A stretch of DNA of 64,000 bases from NCBI RefSeq assembly GCF_003339865.1, contig NZ_QPKV01000005.1, positions 1 to 64,000 on the forward strand, read 5' to 3'. Below are positions 1 through 7,708 of this stretch, piece after piece. The notes below the pieces were generated by a model that was not told where the DNA came from, ran no database searches, and worked only from the letters and a program-made list of their open reading frames with translations. Each line of letters opens with the position of its first letter. The first letter of the stretch is position 1. The DNA comes from Pedobacter chinensis (GTDB lineage: Bacteria > Bacteroidota > Bacteroidia > Sphingobacteriales > Sphingobacteriaceae). A program made the position numbers and the translations under genes.

Positions 1-1212
1 ATTTGTTAGGCCGGATTTAAGTAGAACGAAGAAACACTGCTTGGGCTTAGCGAGGTGGAATGCGTATTGAAATTTAAGCTGTGATTTGTGACAGGGATTG
101 GCAGCTTGTTGAACGAGGTTCGTCATTGCGAAGAGACACGACGTGGCAAACTCGCTTGTGGTTTTGTCCTGGCCGGACGGGCTTTTTTCTTTTTGATGTC
201 AAAAAGAAACAAAAAACACCGGCTGAAAATTTTTCTTTAAAGTCAGTGGTTTGGATTTGATAAGCGCTGCCGAAAAATTTGTTAGGCCGGATTTAAGTAG
301 AACGAAGAAACACTGCTTGGGCTTAGCGAGGTGGAATGCGTATTGAAATTTAAGCTGTGATTTGTGACAGGGATTGGCAGCTTGTTGAACGAGGTTCGTC
401 ATTACGAAGAAGCACGACGTGGCAAACTCGCTTGTGGTTTTGTCCTGGCCGGACGGGCTTTTTTCTTTTTGATGTCAAAAAGAAACAAAAAACACCGGCT
501 GAAAATTTTTCTTTTAAAGTCAGTGGTTTGGATTTGATGAGCGCTGCCGAAAAATTTGTTAGGCCGGATTTAAGTAAAACGAAGAAACACTGCTTGGGCT
601 TAGCCAGGTGGAATGCGTATTGAAATTTAAGCTGTGATTTGTGACAGGGATTGACAGCTTGTTTAGTGAGGTTCGTCATTACGAAGAAGCACGACGTGGC
701 AAACTCGCTTGTGGTTTTGTCCTGGCCGGACGGGCTTTTTTCTTTTTGATGTCAAAAAGAAACAAAAAACACCGGCTGAAAATTTTTCTTTTAAAGTCAG
801 TGGTTTGGATTTGATAAGCGCTGCCGAAAAATTTGTTAGGCCGGATTTAAGTAGAACGAAGAAACACTGCTTTGGCTTAGCCAGGTGGGAAATGCCATAT
901 TGAAATTTGAGCTGTAATTGGCAGTTTGTTGAGCGAGGTTCGTTATTGCGATTTGGCAAACTCGTTTAATGGTTTTGTCCTGGCCGGACGGGCTTTTTTC
1001 TTTTTGATGTCAAAAAGAAACAAAAAACACCGGCTGAAAATTTTTCTTTTAAAGTCAGTGGTTTGGATTTGATAAGCGCTGCCGAAAAATTTGTTAGGCC
1101 GGATTTAAGTAGAACGAAGAAACACTGCTTAGGCTTAGCCAGGTGGAATGCGTATTGAAATTTAAACTGTGATTTGTGACAGGGATTGGCAGTTTGTTTA
1201 GTGCGGTTCGTC
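1..1212. repeat. Tandem array of a ~277-bp intergenic repeat, about 4.4 copies
   Basis: Copies begin at 1, 277, 554, 831 and 1090, each with ATTTGTTAGGCCGG. Unit lengths are 276, 277, 277 and 259 bp, and the last copy is partial. Copy 4 lacks about 18 bp around the CGTCATT segment. Each unit carries a near-perfect 11-bp inverted repeat, TTTCTTTTTGA-TG-TCAAAAAGAAA (copy 1: 186-209), a GTCCTGGCCGGAC motif, and a segment starting CGTCATTrCGA that resembles the REP-like element at 1210-1291. Open frames through the array exist on both strands but simply recur with the unit and have no start or upstream signals, so I treat it as non-coding. The array probably continues to the left of the window. 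Confidence 0.9.
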
Positions 1213-1291
1213 ATTGCGAGGAGGCACGACGTGCCAAACTTAGCTGCGTTTTTGCAGCGACTTTGATTATACTGTCGTGCCTCAGCATGAC
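1210..1291. repeat. REP-like imperfect palindrome upstream of dxr
   Basis: The left arm at 1210-1230 (GTCATTGCGAGGAGGCACGAC) and the right arm at 1274-1291 (GTCGTGCCTCAGCATGAC) are inverted copies with a few differences. Inside lies a small perfect hairpin, GCTGC-GTTTTT-GCAGC (1243-1257). The CGTCATTGCGAGG / GTCATGCTGAGG arms are of the type dispersed between genes in many Bacteroidota genomes. The right arm lies between the array and dxr; the element could act as a stem-loop in a transcript or as a mobile palindrome. Confidence 0.75.
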
Positions 1292-1348
1292 AAGGAAAAT
1301 AAACTAAAGGTTCGATACATATTTCGAACCCTTGATATTAAAATAAAT

Positions 1349-2509
1349 TTGAAAAATATAACCATATTAGGTTCTACAGGAAGCATAGGTACTCAGGCGC
1401 TCGAGGTTGTCAGAGATCATCCTGCTATTTTTAAAGTTTCTGTATTATCTGCATTAAAAAATTCAGAACTGCTTATTCAACAGGCTAAAGAGTTTAGGCC
1501 TGAAGTAGTGGTCATTTGCGATGAGAATCAATACCTGTACGTTAAAAATGAACTATCCGCTTTTAACATCAAGGTATTGGCAGGAGAGGCAGCTTTGTCA
1601 GAAGTGGCTGCTTATCCCCAAAGTGATGTTGTTCTAACAGCTTTGATGGGTTCAGTTGGATTAAAACCTACCATTGCAGCCATCAAAGCCGGAAAAAATA
1701 TCGCATTGGCAAACAAAGAAACACTGGTGGTTGCGGGCGAGTATATCACTCAGCTGGCTGCTGAACACAATGTTAAAATTCTTCCGGTTGATTCTGAACA
1801 TTCGGCAATCTTTCAATGCCTGGTAGGCGAAGAACATAACGAAATTGAGAAGATTTATTTAACGGCATCAGGAGGCCCTTTCCTGGGGAAAAATAAAGAT
1901 TTCTTATCAACCGTAAAAAGAGAGCAGGCTTTAAAACATCCGAATTGGGTCATGGGAGCCAAAATCACAATTGATTCAGCTTCTTTGATGAATAAAGGAC
2001 TAGAGGTAATTGAAGCCAAATGGCTTTTTAACCTTGATGTAGATCAGATCGATGTCATTGTTCATCCACAATCAATCATCCATTCCATTGTGCAGTTTAC
2101 CGATGGCTCTATGAAAGCACAAATGGGTGTTCCCGATATGAAATTGCCAATTCAGTACGCTTTAAATTATCCCGACAGGCTAAAAAACAATTTTAAACGT
2201 TTTAATTTTCTGGATTACCCAAATTTCAGCTTTCAGAAAGCAGATATGGAAACATTCAGGAATTTGGATTTGGCCTTTAAATCCTTAAGAAAAGGTGGTA
2301 ATATGCCTTGTATTTTAAATGCGGCCAATGAAATTGTTGTAGCGGCTTTTTTAAAAAATAAAATTGGTTTCTTACAAATGAGTGAGGTAATTGAGCGATG
2401 TATGGAAGAAATCAGTTTCGTTGAAAAACCACAATTGAACGATTATTTAGAAACTGACAAACATAGCCGTATCTTAGCCGGCGAATTAGTAACAAAAAGT
2501 ATAGTTTAA
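1349..2509 (+). CDS. dxr: 1-deoxy-D-xylulose 5-phosphate reductoisomerase
   Basis: This cytoplasmic enzyme converts 1-deoxy-D-xylulose 5-phosphate to 2-C-methyl-D-erythritol 4-phosphate with NADPH, the committed step of the MEP isoprenoid pathway. The N-terminus has the nucleotide-binding motif GSTGSIG, followed by the ANKETLV segment, the metal/substrate segment DSEHSAIFQ, and ASLMNKGLEVIEA. I chose the TTG at 1349 as start: it gives a protein beginning MKNITILGSTGSIG of 386 residues, the usual size and N-terminus. The longer reading from GTG at 1277 adds 24 residues encoded by the REP-like element and is unlikely. A 7-bp inverted repeat (GGTTCGA/TCGAACC, 1309-1330) sits just upstream. rseP follows after 28 bp, so the two are probably co-transcribed. 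Confidence 0.95.
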   Translation: MKNITILGSTGSIGTQALEVVRDHPAIFKVSVLSALKNSELLIQQAKEFRPEVVVICDENQYLYVKNELSAFNIKVLAGEAALSEVAAYPQSDVVLTALMGSVGLKPTIAAIKAGKNIALANKETLVVAGEYITQLAAEHNVKILPVDSEHSAIFQCLVGEEHNEIEKIYLTASGGPFLGKNKDFLSTVKREQALKHPNWVMGAKITIDSASLMNKGLEVIEAKWLFNLDVDQIDVIVHPQSIIHSIVQFTDGSMKAQMGVPDMKLPIQYALNYPDRLKNNFKRFNFLDYPNFSFQKADMETFRNLDLAFKSLRKGGNMPCILNAANEIVVAAFLKNKIGFLQMSEVIERCMEEISFVEKPQLNDYLETDKHSRILAGELVTKSIV

Positions 2510-2537
2510 CATCTAACATAAAATTTTATAAGAGAAT

Positions 2538-3926
2538 ATGAATGGATTGATTATGGCGGGGCAGCTGCTGCTCGGATTGTCTTTATTGGTAATTTTACAT
2601 GAATTAGGGCATTTTCTGGCAGCAAGAGCGTTTGGTATTAAAGTAGAAAAGTTTTATTTGTTCTTTGATGCATGGGGTTTTAAGCTATTTAGTTTCAAAA
2701 AAGGAGATGTTGAATATGGCGTGGGCTGGTTGCCACTTGGTGGTTATGTAAAAATTGCCGGAATGATTGATGAGAGCATGGATACCGAGCAAATGGCTCA
2801 ACCTGCCCAACCCTGGGAATTTCGTTCCAAGCCGGCATGGCAGCGCCTAATTGTGATGCTCGGCGGTATTATTGTGAATGTAATTGTAGGAATTGTCATT
2901 TTTTGGATGCTTACCTTTAAATACGGACAAAATTATACGGTTAACGGGAAATTAACAGATGGGATCTCTGTAGGAAACATTGGCAAGGAAATCGGCTTAA
3001 AAAACGGTGACAGGATTTTAGCCATTAATGGTAATAAGCTGATTCGTTTTGAAGATGCAATTTCAAGCAAAGTTTTATTCGACGGTGCGCAGTTAACCAT
3101 TTTAAGAGGAAATCAAACACTTTATATTGCTGTTCCGGATACCATATTAAATAAGATTTCTAAAAATGAGAAGGAGAATTTCATCTCGCCAAGATACAGA
3201 ATGGCCAGTGTGGCCACAGTGCTTGCTCCGGATGAAAAAGCAGATCAGCAATCTTTCTTCGATAAATTGTTTGGAAGACCTTATGAAAAACCTCAATACC
3301 CGGCCTACACGGCAGGCATTAAACCCGGCGACAGCATTTTAGCGGTTAACGGAAAGCCCATTACTTTTTTCGATCAGTTTAAAGAAGAAATTTCCACTAA
3401 CAAGAATAAGAAAGTTACCATTAATGCTTTACGTAAAGGAAAAGAAGTAAATTTTGATTTAACAGTGGGCAAGGATGGTACCATTGGAATTGCTCCTAAC
3501 TTTAAAATGCCCGAAAGTGCACATATTGATTTCGGTTTTGCAGAATCTTTACCGGTTGGCGCAACAATGGCCTGGAGCACTTTTGTGGATAATGCAAAAG
3601 GCATAGGTAAAATGATTACCGGTAAATTAAGCGCCCGTAATATCAGCAGTCCGATTGGTATTGCAAAAGTATATGGAAGTACCTTTGATTGGGTTAAATT
3701 CTGGACTTTAACGGGCTTGATTTCAATGGCACTGGCTTTTATGAATTTGTTGCCTATCCCGGGTTTAGATGGAGGCCACGTGGTGTTCTTATTGATCGAA
3801 ATGGTACAGCGCAAGCCGGTAAGTGAAAAAGTATTGGAGAAAGCGCAGATTGTTGGTTTTGTGATCCTGATTTGTTTAATGGTGTTTGCTTTTGGTAATG
3901 ATATTTTAAAATCTTTCGGTAAGTAA
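2538..3926 (+). CDS. rseP: RIP-type site-2 zinc metalloprotease
   Basis: This is an intramembrane metalloprotease of the RseP/MucP (S2P, M50) family. It cleaves membrane-bound anti-sigma factors after a first periplasmic cut and may act on FecR-like proteins. The zinc motif HELGH is at residues 21-25 in the first membrane segment, and the third zinc ligand lies in the LDG motif (PIPGLDGGH, D411) near the C-terminus. Between them are two PDZ-like regions (around residues 145-195 and 255-310), and a last membrane segment lies at about 435-455. The length of 462 is normal for Bacteroidota. It follows dxr closely and is followed by a strong terminator. Finding rseP next to dxr is common in bacteria. 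Confidence 0.95.
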   Translation: MNGLIMAGQLLLGLSLLVILHELGHFLAARAFGIKVEKFYLFFDAWGFKLFSFKKGDVEYGVGWLPLGGYVKIAGMIDESMDTEQMAQPAQPWEFRSKPAWQRLIVMLGGIIVNVIVGIVIFWMLTFKYGQNYTVNGKLTDGISVGNIGKEIGLKNGDRILAINGNKLIRFEDAISSKVLFDGAQLTILRGNQTLYIAVPDTILNKISKNEKENFISPRYRMASVATVLAPDEKADQQSFFDKLFGRPYEKPQYPAYTAGIKPGDSILAVNGKPITFFDQFKEEISTNKNKKVTINALRKGKEVNFDLTVGKDGTIGIAPNFKMPESAHIDFGFAESLPVGATMAWSTFVDNAKGIGKMITGKLSARNISSPIGIAKVYGSTFDWVKFWTLTGLISMALAFMNLLPIPGLDGGHVVFLLIEMVQRKPVSEKVLEKAQIVGFVILICLMVFAFGNDILKSFGK

Positions 3927-3944
3927 AACCAAATTTATATTATT

Positions 3945-3995
3945 GCCGCAGATGTTCAGATTTGATGATTTCAAACTGAACATCTGCGGCTTTTT
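3945..3995 (+). terminator. Strong intrinsic terminator after rseP
   Basis: A perfect 15-bp stem, GCCGCAGATGTTCAG (3945-3959) and its complement (3976-3990), is extended inward by TTTGA/TCAAA and followed by TTTTT. It ends the dxr-rseP transcript 15 bp upstream of hscB, which therefore needs its own promoter or read-through. Confidence 0.92.
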
Positions 3996-4009
3996 AATTT
4001 ATAACCATC

Positions 4010-4549
4010 ATGAGCGAAGCGAAACAACAACCAGATTATTTCGAGTTTTACGAACTACCCATACAATTTAATCCCGATCAAAATGCAGTAAAAGCTAAGT
4101 TTTATGCTTTCAGTAAAAAGTTTCATCCTGATTTTTATGCGAATGAAAGCGAAGAAAAGCAACAGGAGGTTTTGGATTTATCCACGTTGAATAACAAAGC
4201 TTATCAAACCTTAAGCAATGCGAAGAAACGTTTGAAATACGTGCTGGAATTAAAGGGAATTGTTGAAACAGATGAAGGCTACCAGTTGCCGCAATCCTTT
4301 CTTATGGAAATGATGGATGTAAATGAAGCTTTAATGGATCTGGAATTTGAACCTGATGCAGAGAAATTAGCTCAGGTAAGGAACAATGTTGATGCAATCG
4401 AGATAGATCTGGAAAACGAGCTGAATGATTTGGTTAAGCAGTTTGATGAAAATCCCGGTGATTCAGAAAAATTGCTGCCCCAGATAAAAGATATATTTTA
4501 TCGCCAAAAATACATTGCCAGGATAAGAGAGCGTTTACCAAAAAATTAA
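4010..4549 (+). CDS. hscB: Fe-S cluster assembly J-domain co-chaperone HscB
   Basis: This is a cytoplasmic co-chaperone that delivers IscU-type scaffolds to HscA and stimulates its ATPase. The J domain covers about residues 9-75 and has the HPD motif at 39-41 (KKFHPDFY). The C-terminal helical part (about 95-175) includes the conserved QSFLMEMMDVNEAL scaffold-binding segment. At 179 residues it has the family length. It stands alone here: no iscU, hscA or fdx gene is adjacent. The start at 4010 is 15 bp after the stem of the upstream terminator. Confidence 0.93.
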   Translation: MSEAKQQPDYFEFYELPIQFNPDQNAVKAKFYAFSKKFHPDFYANESEEKQQEVLDLSTLNNKAYQTLSNAKKRLKYVLELKGIVETDEGYQLPQSFLMEMMDVNEALMDLEFEPDAEKLAQVRNNVDAIEIDLENELNDLVKQFDENPGDSEKLLPQIKDIFYRQKYIARIRERLPKN

Positions 4550-4616
4550 TTTGTTAATTGCCGTTATCTTTATTCTAATGCGACTTGCCACTATGCCCAA
4601 CCATTCTGAAATGTAT

Positions 4617-5027
4617 TCAGTAATTTGATCCTTTGGGGTCGAAAAATAACCGACTACTTGCATAAGCAGTTAGGAACATAGGGCCATAGCTAAACAATAA
4701 ATGACCAAAATCCATGAAGTGGAGCGCACCGCTAAAAAATAAGTAAAACAGGAAAATCACAATGGAGTGTGCAATAGGTCTATCATTAATAAATCTTTTC
4801 AAGCCCACCTTGCTTAAAAAATAACTACTTACAAGTATAGCCGCTGCAGTGATCGCTACAAAGATACATGTATGAGTGTATGTTATATTAAAATTAAAGC
4901 TATAGTTCGAAGGTTTAATAAGCATAATTAAACCGATATATGCTCCTCCAATTACCATTGTGACCGGAACTGACGCTATTAATGTGGTAAGACATACTTT
5001 TAATGTGTACGCGATTGTAGATTTCAT
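4617..5027 (-). CDS. Hypothetical four-helix membrane protein
   Basis: I do not recognise a family. The 136-residue product has four hydrophobic segments (about residues 10-34, 47-70, 84-105 and 108-127) joined by short loops, with a basic N-terminus, so it should sit in the inner membrane. It converges with hscB and has no partner on its strand. A function cannot be given. Confidence 0.6.
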   Translation of the reverse strand: MKSTIAYTLKVCLTTLIASVPVTMVIGGAYIGLIMLIKPSNYSFNFNITYTHTCIFVAITAAAILVSSYFLSKVGLKRFINDRPIAHSIVIFLFYLFFSGALHFMDFGHLLFSYGPMFLTAYASSRLFFDPKGSNY

Positions 5028-5148
5028 ATTGAGGGTTAAATTAGCATTGTGAAGATAATGATTATTTCTTTATGTATTAGCTCAGATCAATCTGAAATTT
5101 AAATTTAGCCAGATAATTGAATGCTACCTGATTTTTTGCAACCTGTTA

Positions 5149-5307
5149 ATGAGCACTAACCTCAATGTGCTTGATTTCCTTAAAACCGAATTACACTATT
5201 ATAGTGAAGCCCAATCAGAAGGATGTATAATTGAATATTTGCAGAAACCTGGTAAAGAGTTCATTTACAAATTATGCCCGCCTGAAATTAAGTTGCACAT
5301 ATATTGA
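5149..5307 (+). CDS. Possible small ORF, 52 residues
   Basis: The 436-bp stretch between the membrane protein and the DUF2975 gene is AT-rich. It holds one open frame with protein-like composition, starting MSTNLNVLDFLKTELHYYSE and ending KLCPPEIKLHIY. I see no family, clear promoter or ribosome binding site, so it may be a decayed fragment. Otherwise the stretch shows only the promoter-like sequence at 5405-5435. Confidence 0.25.
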   Translation: MSTNLNVLDFLKTELHYYSEAQSEGCIIEYLQKPGKEFIYKLCPPEIKLHIY

Positions 5308-5404
5308 AGTTAGTTAATCCTGATAGTTTGACAATTCAAATTCAGAATGTATAAATTATTTAATAGAGATATTTATTTTTTGTAAATTTTATCGATAAAT
5401 ATTT

Positions 5405-5435
5405 ATTGTTTATCAATAATATTTTATTATATTTG
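5405..5435 (+). promoter_or_regulatory. Bacteroidota-type promoter of the DUF2975-HTH pair
   Basis: ATTG (5405-5408), exactly 19 nt, then TATATTTG (5428-5435) matches the known TTTG-N19-TAnnTTTG consensus of the Bacteroidota primary sigma factor. The predicted transcript starts near 5442, about 22 nt before the DUF2975 start codon. Confidence 0.65.
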
Positions 5436-5463
5436 AGATATATTTTAAAATTCTAAAATTATT

Positions 5464-5943
5464 ATGAAAAGAATTTCAATCATATTTCTTCAGGCAGTCG
5501 TGGTACTTATTGGTATTGTAGCACTTGTTATTATGATTCGGCTTCCCTTGACTGAGGGTAGAGCTAAAGATTTAGATCTGTTCAATATTTATGCTGACCC
5601 ATTCATCTTGTATGGATATGCATCATCAATCGTTTTTTTTATAGCATTGTATAAAGCATTCAAATTACTTGGATACATTGGGCAAAATAACGTATTCTCA
5701 TCAAATGCAGTTCGGGCCTTAAAGAGCATAAAGTATTGTGCAATCGCTTTAAGTATTTTAATTTTGACAGCAGGACTATACATAAGGATGTCGCATGATC
5801 AACATGATGACCCTGCGGGTTTTATTGCCATGTGTATCGTAACTACTTTTGTTTCTATTGTAGTGGCAACTGCTGCAGCAATATTTGAAAAAATCTTGCA
5901 GAATGCCATAGATATGAAATCTGAAAATGACTTAACAATTTAA
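5464..5943 (+). CDS. DUF2975 family membrane protein
   Basis: The 159-residue protein has four membrane helices (about residues 7-27, 45-66, 90-110 and 120-142) and the FxSxNAVRALKSI-like segment between helices 2 and 3 that is typical of DUF2975. Members of this family are almost always encoded next to a short Cro/CI-type regulator, as here: the HTH gene begins 3 bp after this stop. The role of the family is not established. A membrane partner that controls or is controlled by the regulator is a reasonable guess. Confidence 0.85.
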   Translation: MKRISIIFLQAVVVLIGIVALVIMIRLPLTEGRAKDLDLFNIYADPFILYGYASSIVFFIALYKAFKLLGYIGQNNVFSSNAVRALKSIKYCAIALSILILTAGLYIRMSHDQHDDPAGFIAMCIVTTFVSIVVATAAAIFEKILQNAIDMKSENDLTI

Positions 5944-5946
5944 GCT

Positions 5947-6174
5947 ATGCCAATCATTGTAAACCTAGATGTAATGATGGCAAAACGAAAAATCTCTTTG
6001 AATGAACTTTCTGAAAGGGTTGATTTGACATTATCTAATCTTTCCATTTTAAAGACAGGGAAGGCGAAAGCAATTCGTTTTAGCACCTTAGATGCAATTT
6101 GCAAAGCATTAGACTGCCAACCTGGCGATATTTTGGAATATGTAAGCGACCAAAAAACAACCACAAACCGCTAA
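5947..6174 (+). CDS. Short Cro/CI-type HTH transcriptional regulator
   Basis: The 75-residue protein is almost entirely one HTH_XRE domain (about residues 9-66). It has the ISLNELSERVDLTLSNLSIL recognition region and ends CKALDCQPGDILEY, the signature of the YozG-like subfamily. It is co-transcribed with the DUF2975 gene (3-bp gap), and this pairing is a recurring unit in Firmicutes and Bacteroidota. It probably controls its own operon, although no clear operator palindrome was found. Confidence 0.88.
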   Translation: MPIIVNLDVMMAKRKISLNELSERVDLTLSNLSILKTGKAKAIRFSTLDAICKALDCQPGDILEYVSDQKTTTNR

Positions 6175-6240
6175 GAATGGTTTTGCGTCAGGCGAGAGTT
6201 CCTACCAGGGATTGATCAATGCAAGAAACCACAACACTGC

Positions 6241-6270
6241 TGTCATTTTCCACGCAGGCGGAAAATGACA
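6241..6270. repeat. Perfect 11-bp inverted repeat
   Basis: TGTCATTTTCC (6241-6251) and GGAAAATGACA (6260-6270) flank an 8-nt loop. There is no T tract on either strand. It lies in the 258-bp gap between the HTH gene and the DUF3817 gene and looks like a dispersed intergenic palindrome rather than a terminator. Nothing else was seen in the gap. Confidence 0.6.
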
Positions 6271-6432
6271 AAGCTTTAAGGGCGGCAGACTGATGCGCTA
6301 TGAGGGATAACTCTTCTCATTGTTTTAAGAAGGTGGGGTATTGGGAGTGGCTTAGACACCCAATTGTCAAATCATTTTTTAGTTTTTGTTTGTCAGCTGT
6401 ATTGATTTACATTCGAAATAAAAATCAGATTC

Positions 6433-6717
6433 ATGAGTTCACTATCCATCTTTCGTAAGGTTGCCGTAGCAGAAGGGATTTCCTATTTACTTTTGCTGTT
6501 TGTTGCCATGCCACTTAAATATTTTGCCGACATGCCACTGTATGTGAAATATACAGGCTGGGCTCATGGTTTGTTATTTGTGCTTTATGCAGCTACTTTA
6601 GTGCTGGCCTGGCAAGAACAGAAATGGAAATTCGGTAAAGCATTATTGATATTTTTAGCCTCTTTGTTACCTTTTGCGCCTTTTATTGTAGATAGAAAGT
6701 TAAAAGATGGAAGATAA
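6433..6717 (+). CDS. DUF3817 family small membrane protein
   Basis: The 94-residue protein has three hydrophobic segments (about residues 10-32, 44-60 and 69-87) and the conserved stretch VKYTGWAHGLLFVLYA of DUF3817. The family is widespread, short and of unknown function. The gene stands alone, with tRNA-Leu about 100 bp downstream on the same strand. Confidence 0.85.
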   Translation: MSSLSIFRKVAVAEGISYLLLLFVAMPLKYFADMPLYVKYTGWAHGLLFVLYAATLVLAWQEQKWKFGKALLIFLASLLPFAPFIVDRKLKDGR

Positions 6718-6818
6718 GCAAATGCAAGTGGCATACTTTAAATCAGTTACGAATTATTTTAAAATAATTTTGTGATTTAAGCTTTCGTTATCTACATTTG
6801 CAACCCCGTCCAATACAT

Positions 6819-6898
6819 GCCCGGATGGCGGAATTGGTAGACGCGCTGGTCTCAAACACCTGTGGGAAACCGTGCCGGTTCGACTCCGGCTCCGGGTA
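6819..6898 (+). tRNA. tRNA-Leu (anticodon CAA)
   Basis: The acceptor stem GCCCGGA (6819-6825) pairs with TCCGGGT (6891-6897); the first pair is G-U and the discriminator is A. The D arm is GCG...CGC. The anticodon loop CTCAAAC (6851-6857) gives CAA, which reads UUG. The 11-nt class II variable arm is GGG-AAA-CC-like, and the T arm is GCCGG-TTCGACT-CCGGC. CCA is not encoded. The anticodon stem CTGGT/ACCTG contains one T-T mismatch (position 28/42), where ACCAG would pair perfectly. Confidence 0.93.
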
Positions 6899-6902
6899 CT
6901 TT

Positions 6903-6944
6903 ACCGGAGTTCAAGTTTTTAAGAGACTTAACTCCGGTTTTTTT
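6903..6944 (+). terminator. Terminator after tRNA-Leu
   Basis: ACCGGAGTT (6903-6911) plus AAGT pairs with ACTT plus AACTCCGGT (6930-6938), followed by a run of seven T. This is a clear intrinsic terminator just after the tRNA 3' end. Confidence 0.92.
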
Positions 6945-7164
6945 ATGTCGTAACTTATTGTTAATGTGATAGATGAGAAGTGCCGCATCGTTTACTTTTG
7001 TGGTGTGATGTTCTGGATCAACATCTCCTCGCCCCATGACAAATTATCTTTGAATACCCCCTAATCAGGGTATGCTTCTAAGTAATATTCCCTTTCTCAT
7101 AAGTTTGATAAGGTTGGAAAGTTCAGGTAATATATATGTAAATTCAATCATTCTTGCTACAGGC

Positions 7165-7231
7165 TGTTTAGTGTAAACAATGCAAAAAACAACAAAAAGT
7201 TTACTTTTTTTGTAAACTTTTTGTATATTTG
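7165..7231 (+). promoter_or_regulatory. Two GTTTA/TAAAC palindromes and promoter of the GNAT-XRE pair
   Basis: Palindrome 1 is TGTTTA-GTG-TAAACA (7165-7179). Palindrome 2 is AAAAAGTTTAC-(T)7-GTAAACTTTTT (7194-7222), a perfect 11-bp inverted repeat. Both share the GTAAAC half-site. A -7 box TATATTTG (7224-7231) follows directly, and the -33 region falls inside palindrome 2, so a bound protein would block the promoter. The likely binder is the XRE protein encoded second in the operon. The remainder of the 6945-7164 gap shows nothing clear. Confidence 0.65.
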
Positions 7232-7237
7232 ATACTG

Positions 7238-7708
7238 ATGTATGTTTTAAATATTGAAACAGGTAAAAAGCATTTAGCTAAGGTCGTTCAAATTGGTTCG
7301 GAGGAAATTAAAAGAGTCAATAGAACCAAGCAATTTGATTTCAACTGGAATAAAGAAAGCGCCTTTAAGGTATATAAATTGATTATTGATGATATAGAGG
7401 AGCCGATTGGCTTAATGTCATTGAATGAGAGACCCGATGACTATGCTTTAGAGATCAGGTTGCTGGCTTCATCTAAGGCGAATGTGGGTAAAGACCAACA
7501 ATATGGCAGGATTGCGGGGTGTTTAATCGCGTTTGCATGCAGGGAAGCTTTTAAAGGAGGATACGATGGTTTTGTGTGTTTGAAGCCGAAGACCAAACTC
7601 GAACCGCATTATATAAAAAAATACGGCTTTGAATCGACAAAGTTATTTTTAGTTACTGAAGGAAGAAATTCATTGAAATTAATAAAGGAGTATTATGAAA
7701 ACCAATAG
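7238..7708 (+). CDS. GNAT-like acetyltransferase fold protein, possible toxin
   Basis: From ATG 7238 the product is 156 residues (MYVLNIETGKKHLAKVVQIG). The pattern of strands, the central LLASSKANVGKDQQYGRIAG segment followed by a helix (CLIAFACREAF), and the terminal YIKKYGFESTKLFLVTEG resemble a divergent GNAT fold with its acetyl-CoA loop and the usual C-terminal YxKxGF motif. An earlier TTG (7229) overlaps the -7 box, so ATG 7238 is preferred; the mRNA would then be nearly leaderless. The gene overlaps the XRE gene by 14 bp. That coupling, the small size and the palindromic operators suggest a toxin-antitoxin or self-regulated acetyltransferase pair. Activity is inferred, not shown. Confidence 0.65.
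   Translation: MYVLNIETGKKHLAKVVQIGSEEIKRVNRTKQFDFNWNKESAFKVYKLIIDDIEEPIGLMSLNERPDDYALEIRLLASSKANVGKDQQYGRIAGCLIAFACREAFKGGYDGFVCLKPKTKLEPHYIKKYGFESTKLFLVTEGRNSLKLIKEYYENQ

Noticed and set aside
1-1212. CRISPR array
   Set aside because: The repeat unit is ~277 bp and continuous, with no short repeats separated by unique spacers.
199-1214. Overlapping open frames on both strands of the repeat array (products containing KKKQKTPAENF or SGLTNFSAALIKSKP)
   Set aside because: They recur only because the DNA unit recurs, lack start signals, and the array looks intergenic.
3374-3814. 146-codon frame antisense to rseP, and similar long antisense frames inside the SusC, GH97, sulfatase and toroid genes
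   Set aside because: Shadows of strongly supported genes on the opposite strand.
6852-7037. Minus-strand frame antisense to tRNA-Leu
   Set aside because: It reads through the tRNA and its terminator; the GAGVEPARFPTG ending is a well-known artefact of reading a tRNA backwards.
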